Positions 17,049 through 25,502 of a stretch of DNA of 64,000 bases are shown piece after piece. A program made the translations under genes and the position numbers. Under the pieces are notes generated by a model. The model had not been told where the DNA came from and did no database searches. It was given only the letters and a program-made list of their open reading frames with translations. The stretch is from the NCBI GenBank assembly GCA_023387965.1, contig JAEWHE010000027.1, forward strand, positions 62,001 to 126,000. The letters are read 5' to 3'. The stretch comes from Bacteroidota bacterium (GTDB taxonomy: Bacteria; Bacteroidota; Bacteroidia; Flavobacteriales; Flavobacteriaceae). Positions within the stretch are counted from its first letter, which is position 1. Each line of letters opens with the position of its first letter.

Positions 17049-17429
17049 ATGAAACCAGCGTTTCTATTTCTACTCACTTTCCTCCTATTTTCCTGCAAAA
17101 AAACCGAAGAAAACTTTGGAAAACCAGCTCCCGAAACCATAACGGAAACCAAATCCGACAATCTCGGTCAAGAAATTTTTGATGGCAAAGGCATGTGTTA
17201 TTCTTGCCACAAACCCGACGCCAAAATCATTGGTCCAAGCATCAAAGAAATTGCCAATATCTACAAAAAAAACAATGCCGATATCAAACTTTTTCTGCAA
17301 GAAAAAAGTGAACCAATCGTAGATCCAAGCCAATATTCAGTAATGAAAACCAATTTTGCCATCACGAAAACTTTTACTCCCGAAGAATTAATCGCGGTGG
17401 AAAAATACATGATGAGTTTTGCGGAATAA
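17049..17429 (+). CDS. Lipoprotein cytochrome c (class I type)
   Basis: A 126-residue lipoprotein: start chosen at MKPAFLFLLTFLLFSC because it gives a signal peptide with lipobox LFSC; upstream in-frame codons run through repeat copy C and are not coding. A single heme-attachment motif CYSCH follows at about residue 52, with GPSIKEIANIYKK and a distal Met (YSVMKTNFAITK) as likely second ligand, and the terminal helix TPEELIAVEKYMMSF of small cytochromes c. It would carry electrons at the outer face of a membrane. Lying just after hemB, it is a heme consumer next to heme synthesis genes. Confidence 0.88.
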   Translation: MKPAFLFLLTFLLFSCKKTEENFGKPAPETITETKSDNLGQEIFDGKGMCYSCHKPDAKIIGPSIKEIANIYKKNNADIKLFLQEKSEPIVDPSQYSVMKTNFAITKTFTPEELIAVEKYMMSFAE

Positions 17430-17441
17430 GTTTTTTTGTGT

Positions 17442-17470
17442 TCCTACAAGGTTTTTCAAACCTTGCAGGA
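17442..17470. repeat. Palindrome with 13-bp arms after cytochrome c gene
   Basis: TCCTACAAGGTTT and AAACCTTGCAGGA around TTC, one mismatch. It starts 12 bases after the stop codon and could act as a terminator, though no T run follows. Confidence 0.6.
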
Positions 17471-17516
17471 TGTAACGGAAAAATTTTTTTCGCAATATGG
17501 GCAACGACGATTATTA

Positions 17517-17618
17517 AAATGCCAAAAGATTTTCCCATAGCCCTGATGCTTTAATTGTTTGAGCTCTTAAACCTGTCTCTAAAAACAGGTTTAAAGCGAG
17601 TTAAAGCAGCAGGAAAAT
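17517..17618 (+). repeat. Structured dispersed repeat, copy D (diverged)
   Basis: AAAATGCC at the left, box AGCCCTGAT (17539-17547), stem TTAAACCTG/CAGGTTTAA (17567-17575, 17586-17594), then a shortened right box AGCAGCAGGAAAA. The weakest match among copies with a visible left box. Confidence 0.6.
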
Positions 17619-17772
17619 GGATTACAAAAATTCACTGACCTTTCGCTCCACCAAAAAGAATTATGAAGAATTGAAGATGCAGTTCCATTTAATTTCTTGA
17701 GGTGGTAGCTGTATCCTGAAAGACTTTGTTGAAGATTTAGGAACGACCTGAAAATTATTTCCTTAACACTAA

Positions 17773-18942
17773 TCACTGTTCACTCACACCTGAGCCGTCA
17801 TATTTCATCTTTCGGAGGATTCTCATCGCTTCTTTAAAGCTGACATATACGGCAGGATTTTCGAACGATTTGAGCAATGGTTTGGCTTCCGCCAAAATTT
17901 TCTTGGCATCCGGAAAATCGTTCATGTGGCAAATCATGAGGGTTGACGGCAGGTTTTCGAGGTCTTTTTTTTCGCGTTCGTTTAGGGGAATATTTTTCTC
18001 CATTTTGGTTAAAATCGCAAGGTTAGCGTTGTAGATGTGGAACAACACTTTCCGATTGTATTGCGGAGGTTCGAACAAAAATTCGGTTTCAATTTTGTAA
18101 TAACCGTTCTCAAAAAACAGGATTTTTTTACGCTCTAACGGATAATAGCTGGTTTTGTCATTTAATCCCAAAGGCAGAAATTCGGTGATTTGAAAACTAT
18201 TAGCATCATATTCTATCAGCACCTCATCTAAAGCCGAATAAAACAACTTGACTTGCTCGTTAACTAACTCAATATCAACACGTGACAAATATTTTTTGTC
18301 TTTTACTCTTTTCGAAATTCCAGCCCAACAGACGACGAAAAGTTCTTTAAAAACTTTGTATTCGGCTTGCATATCTTTGTGGCGATTGTTTAAAAAATCA
18401 ATCACGCCTTCTAATGTATCGGCAATGCTGTTGCGCGAATTATTTTCTAAACTATTGACCAAATCGATGTTTTGCTGGTTTCGGCTGGTATCTGAAGGAA
18501 AATTTTCCACGGGAAGCGAGTTGCTTCCAACCCTCATAAAAGTAGTTTTTGACGGAATGGTATAAATCGATTTTTTAAAAAACGATTTTTGCTTTCCGGG
18601 TTTTATCGTCACCAATCCCACTACTTTGTCTTTTGGAAGATGCGGAAAAGGTACATTTTCATACTGAATTTTCGGCGGATTCTCAAGATAAGCGTTGACA
18701 AGATTTTGAATGCGACTGTCATCAAAAAAATCATCGCCGACGATGGCATTGTCTTGGTCTTCAACACCAACTACAATGTAAGAATTATTGTACGGATTAG
18801 AATTTGAAAGTGCACAAATATGTTTTAAAAATTTGGCTTTGCCTTCTTTAAAATGTAAGTTCAGTTGCCGTTTTTTATCATAAAAAATATTCTCATCATT
18901 ATGAGCCAAAAGATTTTTTATGAGCAACCGCTTGTTAATCAT
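17773..18942 (-). CDS. AlbA_2 (Schlafen-type) domain protein
   Basis: A 389-residue cytoplasmic protein. Residues about 25-160 match the AlbA_2 domain, a nucleic-acid or nucleotide-binding fold often annotated as ATP-binding or divergent AAA: LHFKEGKAKFLKHICALSNS, YIVVGVEDQDNAIVGDDFFDDSRIQNLV, GLVTIKPGKQKSF and a YTIPSKTTFMRVGSNS segment. The 220-residue C-terminal part is helical and unrecognised. It is transcribed toward the heme cluster's end and lies 8 bases after the SDR gene on the same strand. AlbA_2 proteins have been linked to transcription and defence, but nothing nearby supports a specific role. Confidence 0.8.
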   Translation of the reverse strand: MINKRLLIKNLLAHNDENIFYDKKRQLNLHFKEGKAKFLKHICALSNSNPYNNSYIVVGVEDQDNAIVGDDFFDDSRIQNLVNAYLENPPKIQYENVPFPHLPKDKVVGLVTIKPGKQKSFFKKSIYTIPSKTTFMRVGSNSLPVENFPSDTSRNQQNIDLVNSLENNSRNSIADTLEGVIDFLNNRHKDMQAEYKVFKELFVVCWAGISKRVKDKKYLSRVDIELVNEQVKLFYSALDEVLIEYDANSFQITEFLPLGLNDKTSYYPLERKKILFFENGYYKIETEFLFEPPQYNRKVLFHIYNANLAILTKMEKNIPLNEREKKDLENLPSTLMICHMNDFPDAKKILAEAKPLLKSFENPAVYVSFKEAMRILRKMKYDGSGVSEQ

Positions 18943-18950
18943 TTCTTGAA

Positions 18951-19703
18951 TTAAATAATTCTGTTGACAATTGTTGACGAGGCTTGTGCGGTTGACATGA
19001 CCATTAAATCGGCAATATTTACGTGGTAAGGTCTGGTGATGACAAACCGAATGATATCAGCAATATCTTCGGGTTTTAGCGGTTGAAAACCTTTGTAAAC
19101 ATTGGCGGCACGTTCAGCATCACCTTTAAACCGAACTTGGGAAAATTCGGTTTCAACCATTCCAGGATGAATGGCGCCAACCCGAATTCCGTATTGATTC
19201 AAATCCATTCTCATGCCTTGGTTGATGGCATCCACAGCGTGTTTTGTGCCACAATAAACGTTTCCGTTAGGGTAAACTTCTTTTGCAGCAGTAGAACCAA
19301 TGTTAATAATATGTCCGCTTTTTCTTTCCACCATTTTAGGAATAATTGCTTTGGAAACATACAACAAACCTTTGATATTGATGTCAATCATCGCGTCCCA
19401 ATCATCTAAATCTCCATTTTCCACAGAGTCTAAACCATGAGCATTTCCGGCATTGTTGATCAAAACATCAATGGTAAAAAAATCCGGAGGCAGAGAATCA
19501 ATCGCGTCTTGAACGGATTTTTTCTTTCTAACATCAAAATTTAAAGTATGGACTTTCGTCCGATGTTCTAATTCTGCCTGCAATTCTGCCAATCGATCTT
19601 CGCGACGACCACAAAGAATCAATTTAAAATTATGTTTTGCCAATTCAATAGCAGTCGCTCGTCCGATTCCGCTTGTGGCTCCTGTGATTAAAACTGTTTT
19701 CAT
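18951..19703 (-). CDS. Short-chain dehydrogenase/reductase (YdfG-like)
   Basis: A 250-residue SDR with the cofactor motif TGATSGIGRAT at residues 7-17, NNAGNAHG, the catalytic Ser in INIGSTAAKE and Tyr/Lys in VYCGTKHAVDAINQG. An Arg pair soon after the second strand (CGRREDRL) suggests NADP(H). Closest in look to YdfG-type enzymes acting on 3-hydroxy acids such as serine and L-allo-threonine, but substrate cannot be fixed from sequence. It is followed at 8 bases by the AlbA_2 gene and preceded by an aldo/keto reductase gene 74 bases upstream on the same strand. Confidence 0.93.
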   Translation of the reverse strand: MKTVLITGATSGIGRATAIELAKHNFKLILCGRREDRLAELQAELEHRTKVHTLNFDVRKKKSVQDAIDSLPPDFFTIDVLINNAGNAHGLDSVENGDLDDWDAMIDINIKGLLYVSKAIIPKMVERKSGHIINIGSTAAKEVYPNGNVYCGTKHAVDAINQGMRMDLNQYGIRVGAIHPGMVETEFSQVRFKGDAERAANVYKGFQPLKPEDIADIIRFVITRPYHVNIADLMVMSTAQASSTIVNRII

Positions 19704-19777
19704 GTTTTTATTTTTTGTCGAAAAGTAAAAATTTTAATGGCTTATGAAAAATTCCAAAAATCTTAAATCATAAATCT

Positions 19778-20647
19778 TTAAGGAACTTCGTTGCCCATAC
19801 TTTCCGTCCAAATGGCAAACCACTCCTCTTGTGTGAGTTTAATTTCTTCGGCTTTTGGGAGTTGCTGAAGTCTTGCTACGTTTACCGTTCCGGCAATAGG
19901 AATAATTTTAGCGGGATGCTGTAAAATCCATGCTAACAAAATGGTGTCAGAACCCACGTGGTATTTTGCCACTAAATCTGCTAACAAAGTTTTTAACCGT
20001 CTTGCCGCATCAGATTTTGCTCTGAAAACTGTTCCCAAAGGATTCCAAGCCATCGGACGAATGTTGTGCAATTGCATATAATCTAAACTTCCGTTGATCA
20101 TAGGTTGAAAATCAGTAGCCGAAAATTGGATTTGGTTATAAGAAACTTCGGTTTTTGAACGAATTAATTCTGTTTGGAGATTGGTAAAATTAGAAAGTCC
20201 GAAATCTAAAATTTTTCCTTCGCGTTTTAATTTTTCAATTGCTTCTGCTACTTCATCAGCCTGAATTAAAGGACTCGGACGATGTAACAGCAGCACATCT
20301 AAATAATCTGTATTTAGATTTTTAAGCGAATTTTCAACGCTCCAAATAATATATTCTTTAGAATAATCGTATGATTTTATTTTGTAATCCCTATTTGTGT
20401 TTGGCATCTTAATCCCACATTTGGAAATGAGTTGCAGCAAATTTCTTTCGATTCCACTTTCGGCGAAAGCCAAACCAAACTCAACTTCGGTAGTGTAACC
20501 TCCATAGATATCGGCATGATCAAAGGTTGAAATTTTATTTTCCAGGCAAATGTGGATCAGGTTTGCCATCTCTTTCGGAGTGAGGTTTTTGTCCCATTTT
20601 CCCCAACTCATGGTTCCTGCAATTACAGGCGATAATTTAGTTTTCAC
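19778..20647 (-). CDS. Aldo/keto reductase (YdhF-like)
   Basis: A 289-residue TIM-barrel oxidoreductase that reduces carbonyls with NADPH. The catalytic tetrad is in place: Asp and Tyr in FDHADIYGGY, Lys in LISKCGIK, His in VLLLHRPSPL. GLSNFTNLQTELI and the C-terminal PIAGTVNVARL cofactor-binding segment also match. The pattern follows E. coli YdhF more than plant-type AKRs. Divergent from moxR, with a 183-base spacer containing an inverted repeat only 10 bases before its start. Physiological substrate unknown. Confidence 0.93.
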   Translation of the reverse strand: MKTKLSPVIAGTMSWGKWDKNLTPKEMANLIHICLENKISTFDHADIYGGYTTEVEFGLAFAESGIERNLLQLISKCGIKMPNTNRDYKIKSYDYSKEYIIWSVENSLKNLNTDYLDVLLLHRPSPLIQADEVAEAIEKLKREGKILDFGLSNFTNLQTELIRSKTEVSYNQIQFSATDFQPMINGSLDYMQLHNIRPMAWNPLGTVFRAKSDAARRLKTLLADLVAKYHVGSDTILLAWILQHPAKIIPIAGTVNVARLQQLPKAEEIKLTQEEWFAIWTESMGNEVP

Positions 20648-20656
20648 GGAAGGAAT

Positions 20657-20673
20657 ATTTTAGAATCTAAAAT
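20657..20673. promoter_or_regulatory. Inverted repeat ATTTTAG-AAT-CTAAAAT upstream of aldo/keto reductase
   Basis: Perfect 7-bp arms with 3-bp spacer, 10 bases upstream of the reductase start in the divergent spacer with moxR. Candidate operator; half-site TAGAAT/CTAAA resembles the palindromes by the AraC-type regulator, which may be chance in AT-rich DNA. Confidence 0.35.
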
Positions 20674-20772
20674 TATGAAAACAAAATCATAAATCATCCT
20701 TAAAGACAAGGATTTCAGAAATTTTTTAACTAATTCTTAACAAGATACGTGTAATTAAATTTTCAATTTGCA

Positions 20773-20798
20773 CCACTATTCAAAACCACTATTCAAAA
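20773..20798. repeat. 13-bp tandem duplication upstream of moxR
   Basis: CCACTATTCAAAA occurs twice head to tail, 32 bases upstream of the moxR start and just after TCAATTTG (20763-20770), a one-mismatch match to the -7 consensus. It would lie at or just after the transcription start. Confidence 0.6.
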
Positions 20799-20830
20799 TG
20801 TATTTTACAAAAGCCCTTAAAACTTAGATT

Positions 20831-21835
20831 ATGGAAGAAAATGCAACTGCATTAGACATTAGGACTATTAATGAAAAAATTGAAAGAGAAAGCGCTTTTA
20901 TTGACCTCCTGATGATGGAGATGAACAAAGTAATCGTAGGACAAAAACACATGGTAGAACGATTGCTGATTGGATTATTAGGTCAAGGACACATCTTGCT
21001 TGAAGGCGTTCCGGGATTGGCAAAAACTTTAGCAATCAACACACTTTCGCAAGCGGTTCACGGTACTTTTAGCAGAATTCAGTTTACGCCAGATTTACTT
21101 CCTGCCGATGTTGTAGGAACTATGATTTACAATATTAAAGACAATAATTTTTCGATAAAAAAAGGACCCATTTTTGCCAATTTCGTTTTGGCGGATGAGA
21201 TCAATCGTGCTCCTGCAAAAGTTCAATCGGCTTTGCTCGAAGCCATGCAGGAAAAGCAGGTTACCATTGGCGATACCACTTTTAAATTAGAAAAACCGTT
21301 CTTAGTTTTGGCTACGCAAAATCCGGTGGAACAAGAAGGAACTTACCCGCTTCCGGAAGCACAAGTGGATCGATTTATGTTGAAAACTGTAATCGAATAT
21401 CCAAAAATTGACGAAGAACGAATGGTGATTCGTCAAAATTTAAAAGGGGCTTTTGACAAAGTAAATCAAGTGGTTTCAACCGATCAAATTCTTCGTGCAC
21501 AACAAGTAGTTCGCGAGGTTTATATGGACGAAAAAATCGAAAAATACATTCTGGATATTATTTTCGCCACTCGTTTCCCTGAAAAATACAAACTCGAAAG
21601 TTTAAAACCTTTAATCAGTTTTGGAGCTTCGCCTCGTGGAAGTATCAATTTGGCTGTTGCGGCAAAATGTTATGCGTTTATCAAACGAAGAGGTTATGTC
21701 ATTCCGGAAGATGTTCGTGCGGTTGTTCATGACGTACTTCGCCACAGAATTGGCATTACTTACGAAGCTGAAGCAGAAAACGTAACTTCGGTTGACATCA
21801 TCAACAAAATTGTAAATGAGGTTGAAGTGCCTTAA
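20831..21835 (+). CDS. moxR: MoxR family AAA+ ATPase
   Basis: A 334-residue MoxR ATPase with a short helical N-terminus, Walker A GVPGLAKT, Walker B LADEINRAP, sensor ATQNPVEQEGTYPLPEAQ (strongly conserved in MoxR) and the lid domain with PRGSINL as sensor 2. MoxR proteins act as chaperone-like factors that load or activate von Willebrand partners. It heads a long same-strand run with DUF58 and Bat proteins, the arrangement typical of this system in Bacteroidetes. Followed by a 155-base spacer of word repeats before the DUF58 gene, so partial transcription uncoupling is possible. Confidence 0.96.
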   Translation: MEENATALDIRTINEKIERESAFIDLLMMEMNKVIVGQKHMVERLLIGLLGQGHILLEGVPGLAKTLAINTLSQAVHGTFSRIQFTPDLLPADVVGTMIYNIKDNNFSIKKGPIFANFVLADEINRAPAKVQSALLEAMQEKQVTIGDTTFKLEKPFLVLATQNPVEQEGTYPLPEAQVDRFMLKTVIEYPKIDEERMVIRQNLKGAFDKVNQVVSTDQILRAQQVVREVYMDEKIEKYILDIIFATRFPEKYKLESLKPLISFGASPRGSINLAVAAKCYAFIKRRGYVIPEDVRAVVHDVLRHRIGITYEAEAENVTSVDIINKIVNEVEVP

Positions 21836-21840
21836 TTAGT

Positions 21841-21985
21841 GGTCAGTTTTAAGTTGGCAGTTAGCAGATTGTCAATGAAATAAATTTTGAAAAAAATCCA
21901 ATTTCGTTAAAAAATTAAAATTGTTGACAGTAGCTCAAAAAAAAGCTAATCACTGATCACTCATTACTGAAAACTGATTACTTCT
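21841..21985. repeat. CACTGA word-repeat spacer between moxR and DUF58 gene
   Basis: Left part CAGTTTTAAGTTGGCAGTTAGCAG and right part GCTAATCACTGATCACTCA plus TTACTGAAAACTGATTAC are imperfect inverted copies built of the same short words. Similar words occur at 31975-32020. Confidence 0.5.
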
Positions 21986-21990
21986 ATAAA

Positions 21991-22860
21991 ATGGATACCA
22001 AAGAATTACTCAAAAAAGTACGCAAAATAGAGATTAAAACCCGTCGGTTGAGCGATCATATTTTCTCCGGAGAATACCACACATCGTTCAAAGGTCGAGG
22101 TATGACTTTTAGCGAGGTTCGCCAGTATCAATTTGGCGATGATGTGAGAGCAATTGATTGGAATGTTACCGCCAGATATAACGAACCTTACGTAAAAGTT
22201 TTTGAGGAAGAACGGGAATTGACCATGATGTTAATGGTGGATGTTTCGGGCTCAGAAAGTTTTGGTACCCAAAATAGTTTCAAGAAAGATATTGTCACGG
22301 AAATTGCGGCAACGCTTGCTTTTTCCGCTACGCAAAATAATGACAAGATTGGTTTAGTGCTTTTTTCTGACCAGATTGAACTTTTCATCCCACCGAAAAA
22401 AGGCCGATCTCACGTACTCCGAATTATTCGCGAATTGATAGAATTTGAACCTAAAAGCAGAAAAACGAATATTTCGCAAGCATTAAAATTTCTTTCCGGT
22501 GTGATGAAAAAAAAGGCAATTGTCTTCGTAATTTCTGATTTTATGGCAGATGACAATTATGAGCAAACCCTGAAAATTGCTGGAAAAAAACACGATCTCA
22601 CAGGCATTCGCGTGTACGACATTCGTGAAGAAAAATTACCAAACATTGGAATGGTTCCAATGATTGATGCTGAAAGTGGCGAAAAAATGCTCATCAATAC
22701 CAATTCGAAATCAGTTAGAATCGCTTACGAAAAAAATTACCACGAAAAATTAAAATTTTTTAAAGAAACTTTCAGTCGTTGTGGTTCCGGAACTGTAAAT
22801 ACAAGGGTTGACGAGAGTTACGTGACCAAACTGCTCGGCTATTTTAAAGCAAGAATTTGA
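21991..22860 (+). CDS. DUF58 domain protein (von Willebrand-like)
   Basis: A 289-residue protein of the DUF58 family. The N-terminal LLKKVRKIEIKTRRLSDHIFSGEYHT, the highly conserved GRGMTFSEVRQYQFGDDVRAIDWNVTAR, and the metal-site-like LMVDVSGSESFGT (DxSxS) mark the family, which has a degenerate von Willebrand A fold. Members are partners of MoxR ATPases. There is no signal or membrane segment, so this protein is cytoplasmic and would sit between MoxR and the membrane-bound Bat proteins. Its stop is 25 bases before the next gene, indicating one operon. Confidence 0.94.
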   Translation: MDTKELLKKVRKIEIKTRRLSDHIFSGEYHTSFKGRGMTFSEVRQYQFGDDVRAIDWNVTARYNEPYVKVFEEERELTMMLMVDVSGSESFGTQNSFKKDIVTEIAATLAFSATQNNDKIGLVLFSDQIELFIPPKKGRSHVLRIIRELIEFEPKSRKTNISQALKFLSGVMKKKAIVFVISDFMADDNYEQTLKIAGKKHDLTGIRVYDIREEKLPNIGMVPMIDAESGEKMLINTNSKSVRIAYEKNYHEKLKFFKETFSRCGSGTVNTRVDESYVTKLLGYFKARI

Positions 22861-22885
22861 TTTTTTCCGAAAGGACAAACTAAAC

Positions 22886-24496
22886 ATGAAAAACTTTTTT
22901 TCTTACATATTATTCCTCCTCTTTTTCGCCTCCGGATTTGCCCAACAAAAACGCATTACGGCAAGCATCGATTCGGCAAAAGTGAAAATTGGTGCCCAAA
23001 TAAATCTTACCCTAAAAACTTCTGTCGATACATTGTCGAACGTGGTTTTTCCGGAAAGTACCAATTTTGGCGCTTTGGAAGTTTTAGAAATTTATCCAAC
23101 TGATACCGTCAAAGAAAATGACAGGTATTTATTGACCAAAAAATACGGTCTTACGCAATTTGATTCCGGAAAATATACCATTCCTACATTGTACGTTTTA
23201 ATCAACGACAAACGTTTTGAAACCGATTCGCTTAAAGTGGAAATTATGCCGGTAAAAGTCGATACGTTGAAGCAAAAAATGTACGACATCAAAGGCATTT
23301 CTAAAGTGGAAAGTCCTTCGGGAAAATGGTGGATTTATGTTTTAGCAATTGTAATTTTAGCCGCAATTGGTTATGCGATTTATTATTTTGCAAAAAAATA
23401 CAAACGCAAAGAAAAGCCGGAAGAAATTATTTTTGCAACACCAATCGAAAAAGCCGTAACACTTCTTAAATCATTAGAAAACAAGCAGTTATGGCAGAAA
23501 GGAGAGGTAAAAAATTACTATTCTGAATTAACGGATATCGCCAGAACTTACATCGAGGAAGAAATCGAAATTCCGGCAATGGAAAGCACCACTTCAGAAG
23601 TAATTGCGGGACTTCGCAACGCGGTAATTCGGAAAAAAATGAATCTTACGCAAGAAACCGTAGAAAACCTCGAACGCGTTTTGCGACAAGCGGATTTGGT
23701 AAAATTTGCCAAAGTAAAACCACTCGATTTTGAAATTGCCGAAGACCGAAATAAAATAGAAAAAACCATTTTTACGCTTCACAAAGCCATTCCGGAAGTG
23801 GAAGAAATTGACGAAGAAGCATTGCTTGACGCCAAGAAACATGAGCAACTTTTGAAACAAAAACGCAAAAGAAAACGTGCCATCATCATTGCTTCGGGCG
23901 TTTTTGTGATTTTTATAGGGTTGGGAATTTGGCTGTCAACTTCGGGAATGGATTATTTGAGAGAAAATGTTTTTGGTTACGAAACCAAGCAATTAGCGGA
24001 AGGCGAATGGATTAAAAGTGATTATGGAAATCCAGCAATTTCGGTTGAAACACCAAAAGTTTTAAAACGCCAAAAAGAAGTCAACAAAACGGTTGGCGTC
24101 AATTCTCAAACTTTTTCGTTTGGAAGTCCTGAAGAAAATTTATCGATAAGGTTAACTTCGGCTACATTTAGCAAAGAAAGTCAAATAGAAAATTTGTTGA
24201 GTTTGTTGGTCGATGCGATTCCGCAAGACTTTGAGAAAAAACTCAAAGCCACTGATATTTTATTCAAAAATTCAGAATTTGAAAAAGACGGAATCAAAGG
24301 CGTGAAAAGTTACGGTTCTATGCGATTAAAACCGGATGGCGACGAAGCCAAAGAATTCAAATACGAAGTATATACCGTTGTTGCTGACGGAATTGGCTCG
24401 AGTCAGATTACCGTAATTTACGATGCAACCGATAAATATGCTCCCGAAATTGCAGAAAGAATCATCAATTCTGTAGAACTAAAAAAAGCACTCTAA
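22886..24496 (+). CDS. BatD-like membrane protein with extra C-terminal domain
   Basis: A 536-residue protein with signal peptide (MKNFFSYILFLLFFASGFAQ), an N-terminal beta domain about 100 residues long like the oxygen-tolerance (BatD) repeat (ITASIDSAKVKIGAQINLTL), a membrane helix near residue 150, a cytoplasmic helical region related to DUF4381, a second helix near residue 345 and a C-terminal extracytoplasmic domain ending with AERIINSVELKKAL that looks like PsbP/DcrB-type folds. The order is thus periplasmic-TM-cytoplasmic-TM-periplasmic. It sits between DUF58 and batA, one base from batA, so it is part of the complex by context. Fold calls for both ends are tentative. Confidence 0.8.
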   Translation: MKNFFSYILFLLFFASGFAQQKRITASIDSAKVKIGAQINLTLKTSVDTLSNVVFPESTNFGALEVLEIYPTDTVKENDRYLLTKKYGLTQFDSGKYTIPTLYVLINDKRFETDSLKVEIMPVKVDTLKQKMYDIKGISKVESPSGKWWIYVLAIVILAAIGYAIYYFAKKYKRKEKPEEIIFATPIEKAVTLLKSLENKQLWQKGEVKNYYSELTDIARTYIEEEIEIPAMESTTSEVIAGLRNAVIRKKMNLTQETVENLERVLRQADLVKFAKVKPLDFEIAEDRNKIEKTIFTLHKAIPEVEEIDEEALLDAKKHEQLLKQKRKRKRAIIIASGVFVIFIGLGIWLSTSGMDYLRENVFGYETKQLAEGEWIKSDYGNPAISVETPKVLKRQKEVNKTVGVNSQTFSFGSPEENLSIRLTSATFSKESQIENLLSLLVDAIPQDFEKKLKATDILFKNSEFEKDGIKGVKSYGSMRLKPDGDEAKEFKYEVYTVVADGIGSSQITVIYDATDKYAPEIAERIINSVELKKAL

Positions 24497-24497
24497 C

Positions 24498-25496
24498 ATG
24501 AAAAATTTCAGTTTTTTGAATCCCGAATTTTTCTGGCTATTTCTTCTGATTCCAGCAGCAATTGCTTGGTACATCTGGCGAGGTAGAGAACGTGCCACTT
24601 TAAAAGTAAGTTCGTTAAAAGGTTTTCAGGCAAAGCCATCTTTTTGGGGAAAAATTTATCCGTTTTTATTCGTCCTCAGAATTTTGGCACTGTCATTCCT
24701 GATTTTAGCGTTGGCAAGACCGCAAAGTGTTGACATCAGCAACAAAACCAATATCACCAACGGAATTGACATCGTCATGTCCATCGACGTTTCGGGTTCG
24801 ATGTTAACGCGAGATTTAAAACCTAACCGTTTGGAAGCTTTGAAAAGAGTGGCTTCGGAATTTGTGGAAGCAAGACCAAATGATAGAATTGGTTTAGTGG
24901 TTTACGCTGCGGAAAGTTATACCAAAACTCCCGTAACTAGCGACAAAGCCGTAGTTTTAGAGGCTTTGGAGAATACCAGATACGATCAAGTTTTACAAGA
25001 TGGAACCGGAATTGGTATGGGATTGGCAACAGCCGTAAACCGATTAAAAGACAGCAAAGCCAAAAGTAAAGTCATCATTTTATTAACCGATGGTGTAAAT
25101 AATTCTGGATTTATCGACCCAAGAATGGCTTCGGAAATTGCAAAAGAATACGGAATAAAAGTTTATACAATTGGAATCGGAACCACCGGAATGGCGGAAT
25201 CTCCGTATGCAATTGCACCAAATGGCGATTTTATTTACCGCATGATGCCGGTGGAAATCGACGAACAATTGATGCGTGAAATTGCCCGAAATACTGACGG
25301 AAAATATTTTAGAGCCAAAAATAACCAAAGCCTCAAGCAGATTTACGAAGAAATCAACAAACTCGAAACCACCGAAATTGAAGAGCAAAAATTCTACAAT
25401 TATGATGAAAAATTTCGACCGTTAGCCATTGCTGCCGGATTGCTATTGTTGCTCGAAATATTATTGAAAAACACTGTTTACAGAAGTTTTATCTAA
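24498..25496 (+). CDS. batA: BatA, membrane-anchored von Willebrand A protein
   Basis: A 332-residue protein with two N-terminal membrane helices (about residues 8-26 and 52-72), a von Willebrand A domain starting DIVMSIDVSGSM with an intact MIDAS DxSxS, the second MIDAS Thr in QDGTGIGMG and Asp in LLTDGVNN, and a C-terminal membrane helix (LAIAAGLLLLLEILL). This is the BatA layout of the Bacteroides aerotolerance operon. It faces the periplasm and probably forms a metal-dependent complex with BatB. Spaced 1 base from the preceding gene and 6 from batB. What ligand it holds is not known. Confidence 0.93.
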   Translation: MKNFSFLNPEFFWLFLLIPAAIAWYIWRGRERATLKVSSLKGFQAKPSFWGKIYPFLFVLRILALSFLILALARPQSVDISNKTNITNGIDIVMSIDVSGSMLTRDLKPNRLEALKRVASEFVEARPNDRIGLVVYAAESYTKTPVTSDKAVVLEALENTRYDQVLQDGTGIGMGLATAVNRLKDSKAKSKVIILLTDGVNNSGFIDPRMASEIAKEYGIKVYTIGIGTTGMAESPYAIAPNGDFIYRMMPVEIDEQLMREIARNTDGKYFRAKNNQSLKQIYEEINKLETTEIEEQKFYNYDEKFRPLAIAAGLLLLLEILLKNTVYRSFI

Positions 25497-25502
25497 AAAA
25501 TT

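Larger units (their letters stand above)
17430..17772. other. 343-bp convergent spacer with two repeat elements
   Basis: No gene seen. It holds a near-perfect palindrome soon after the cytochrome gene, structured repeat copy D, about 140 bases without recognisable features, and the words AATCACTGTTCACTCAC at the end of the minus-strand gene. Confidence 0.6.

Noticed and set aside
20763..20770. TCAATTTG as a firm moxR promoter
   Set aside because: One mismatch at the important TA and no -33 partner; mentioned only as context.
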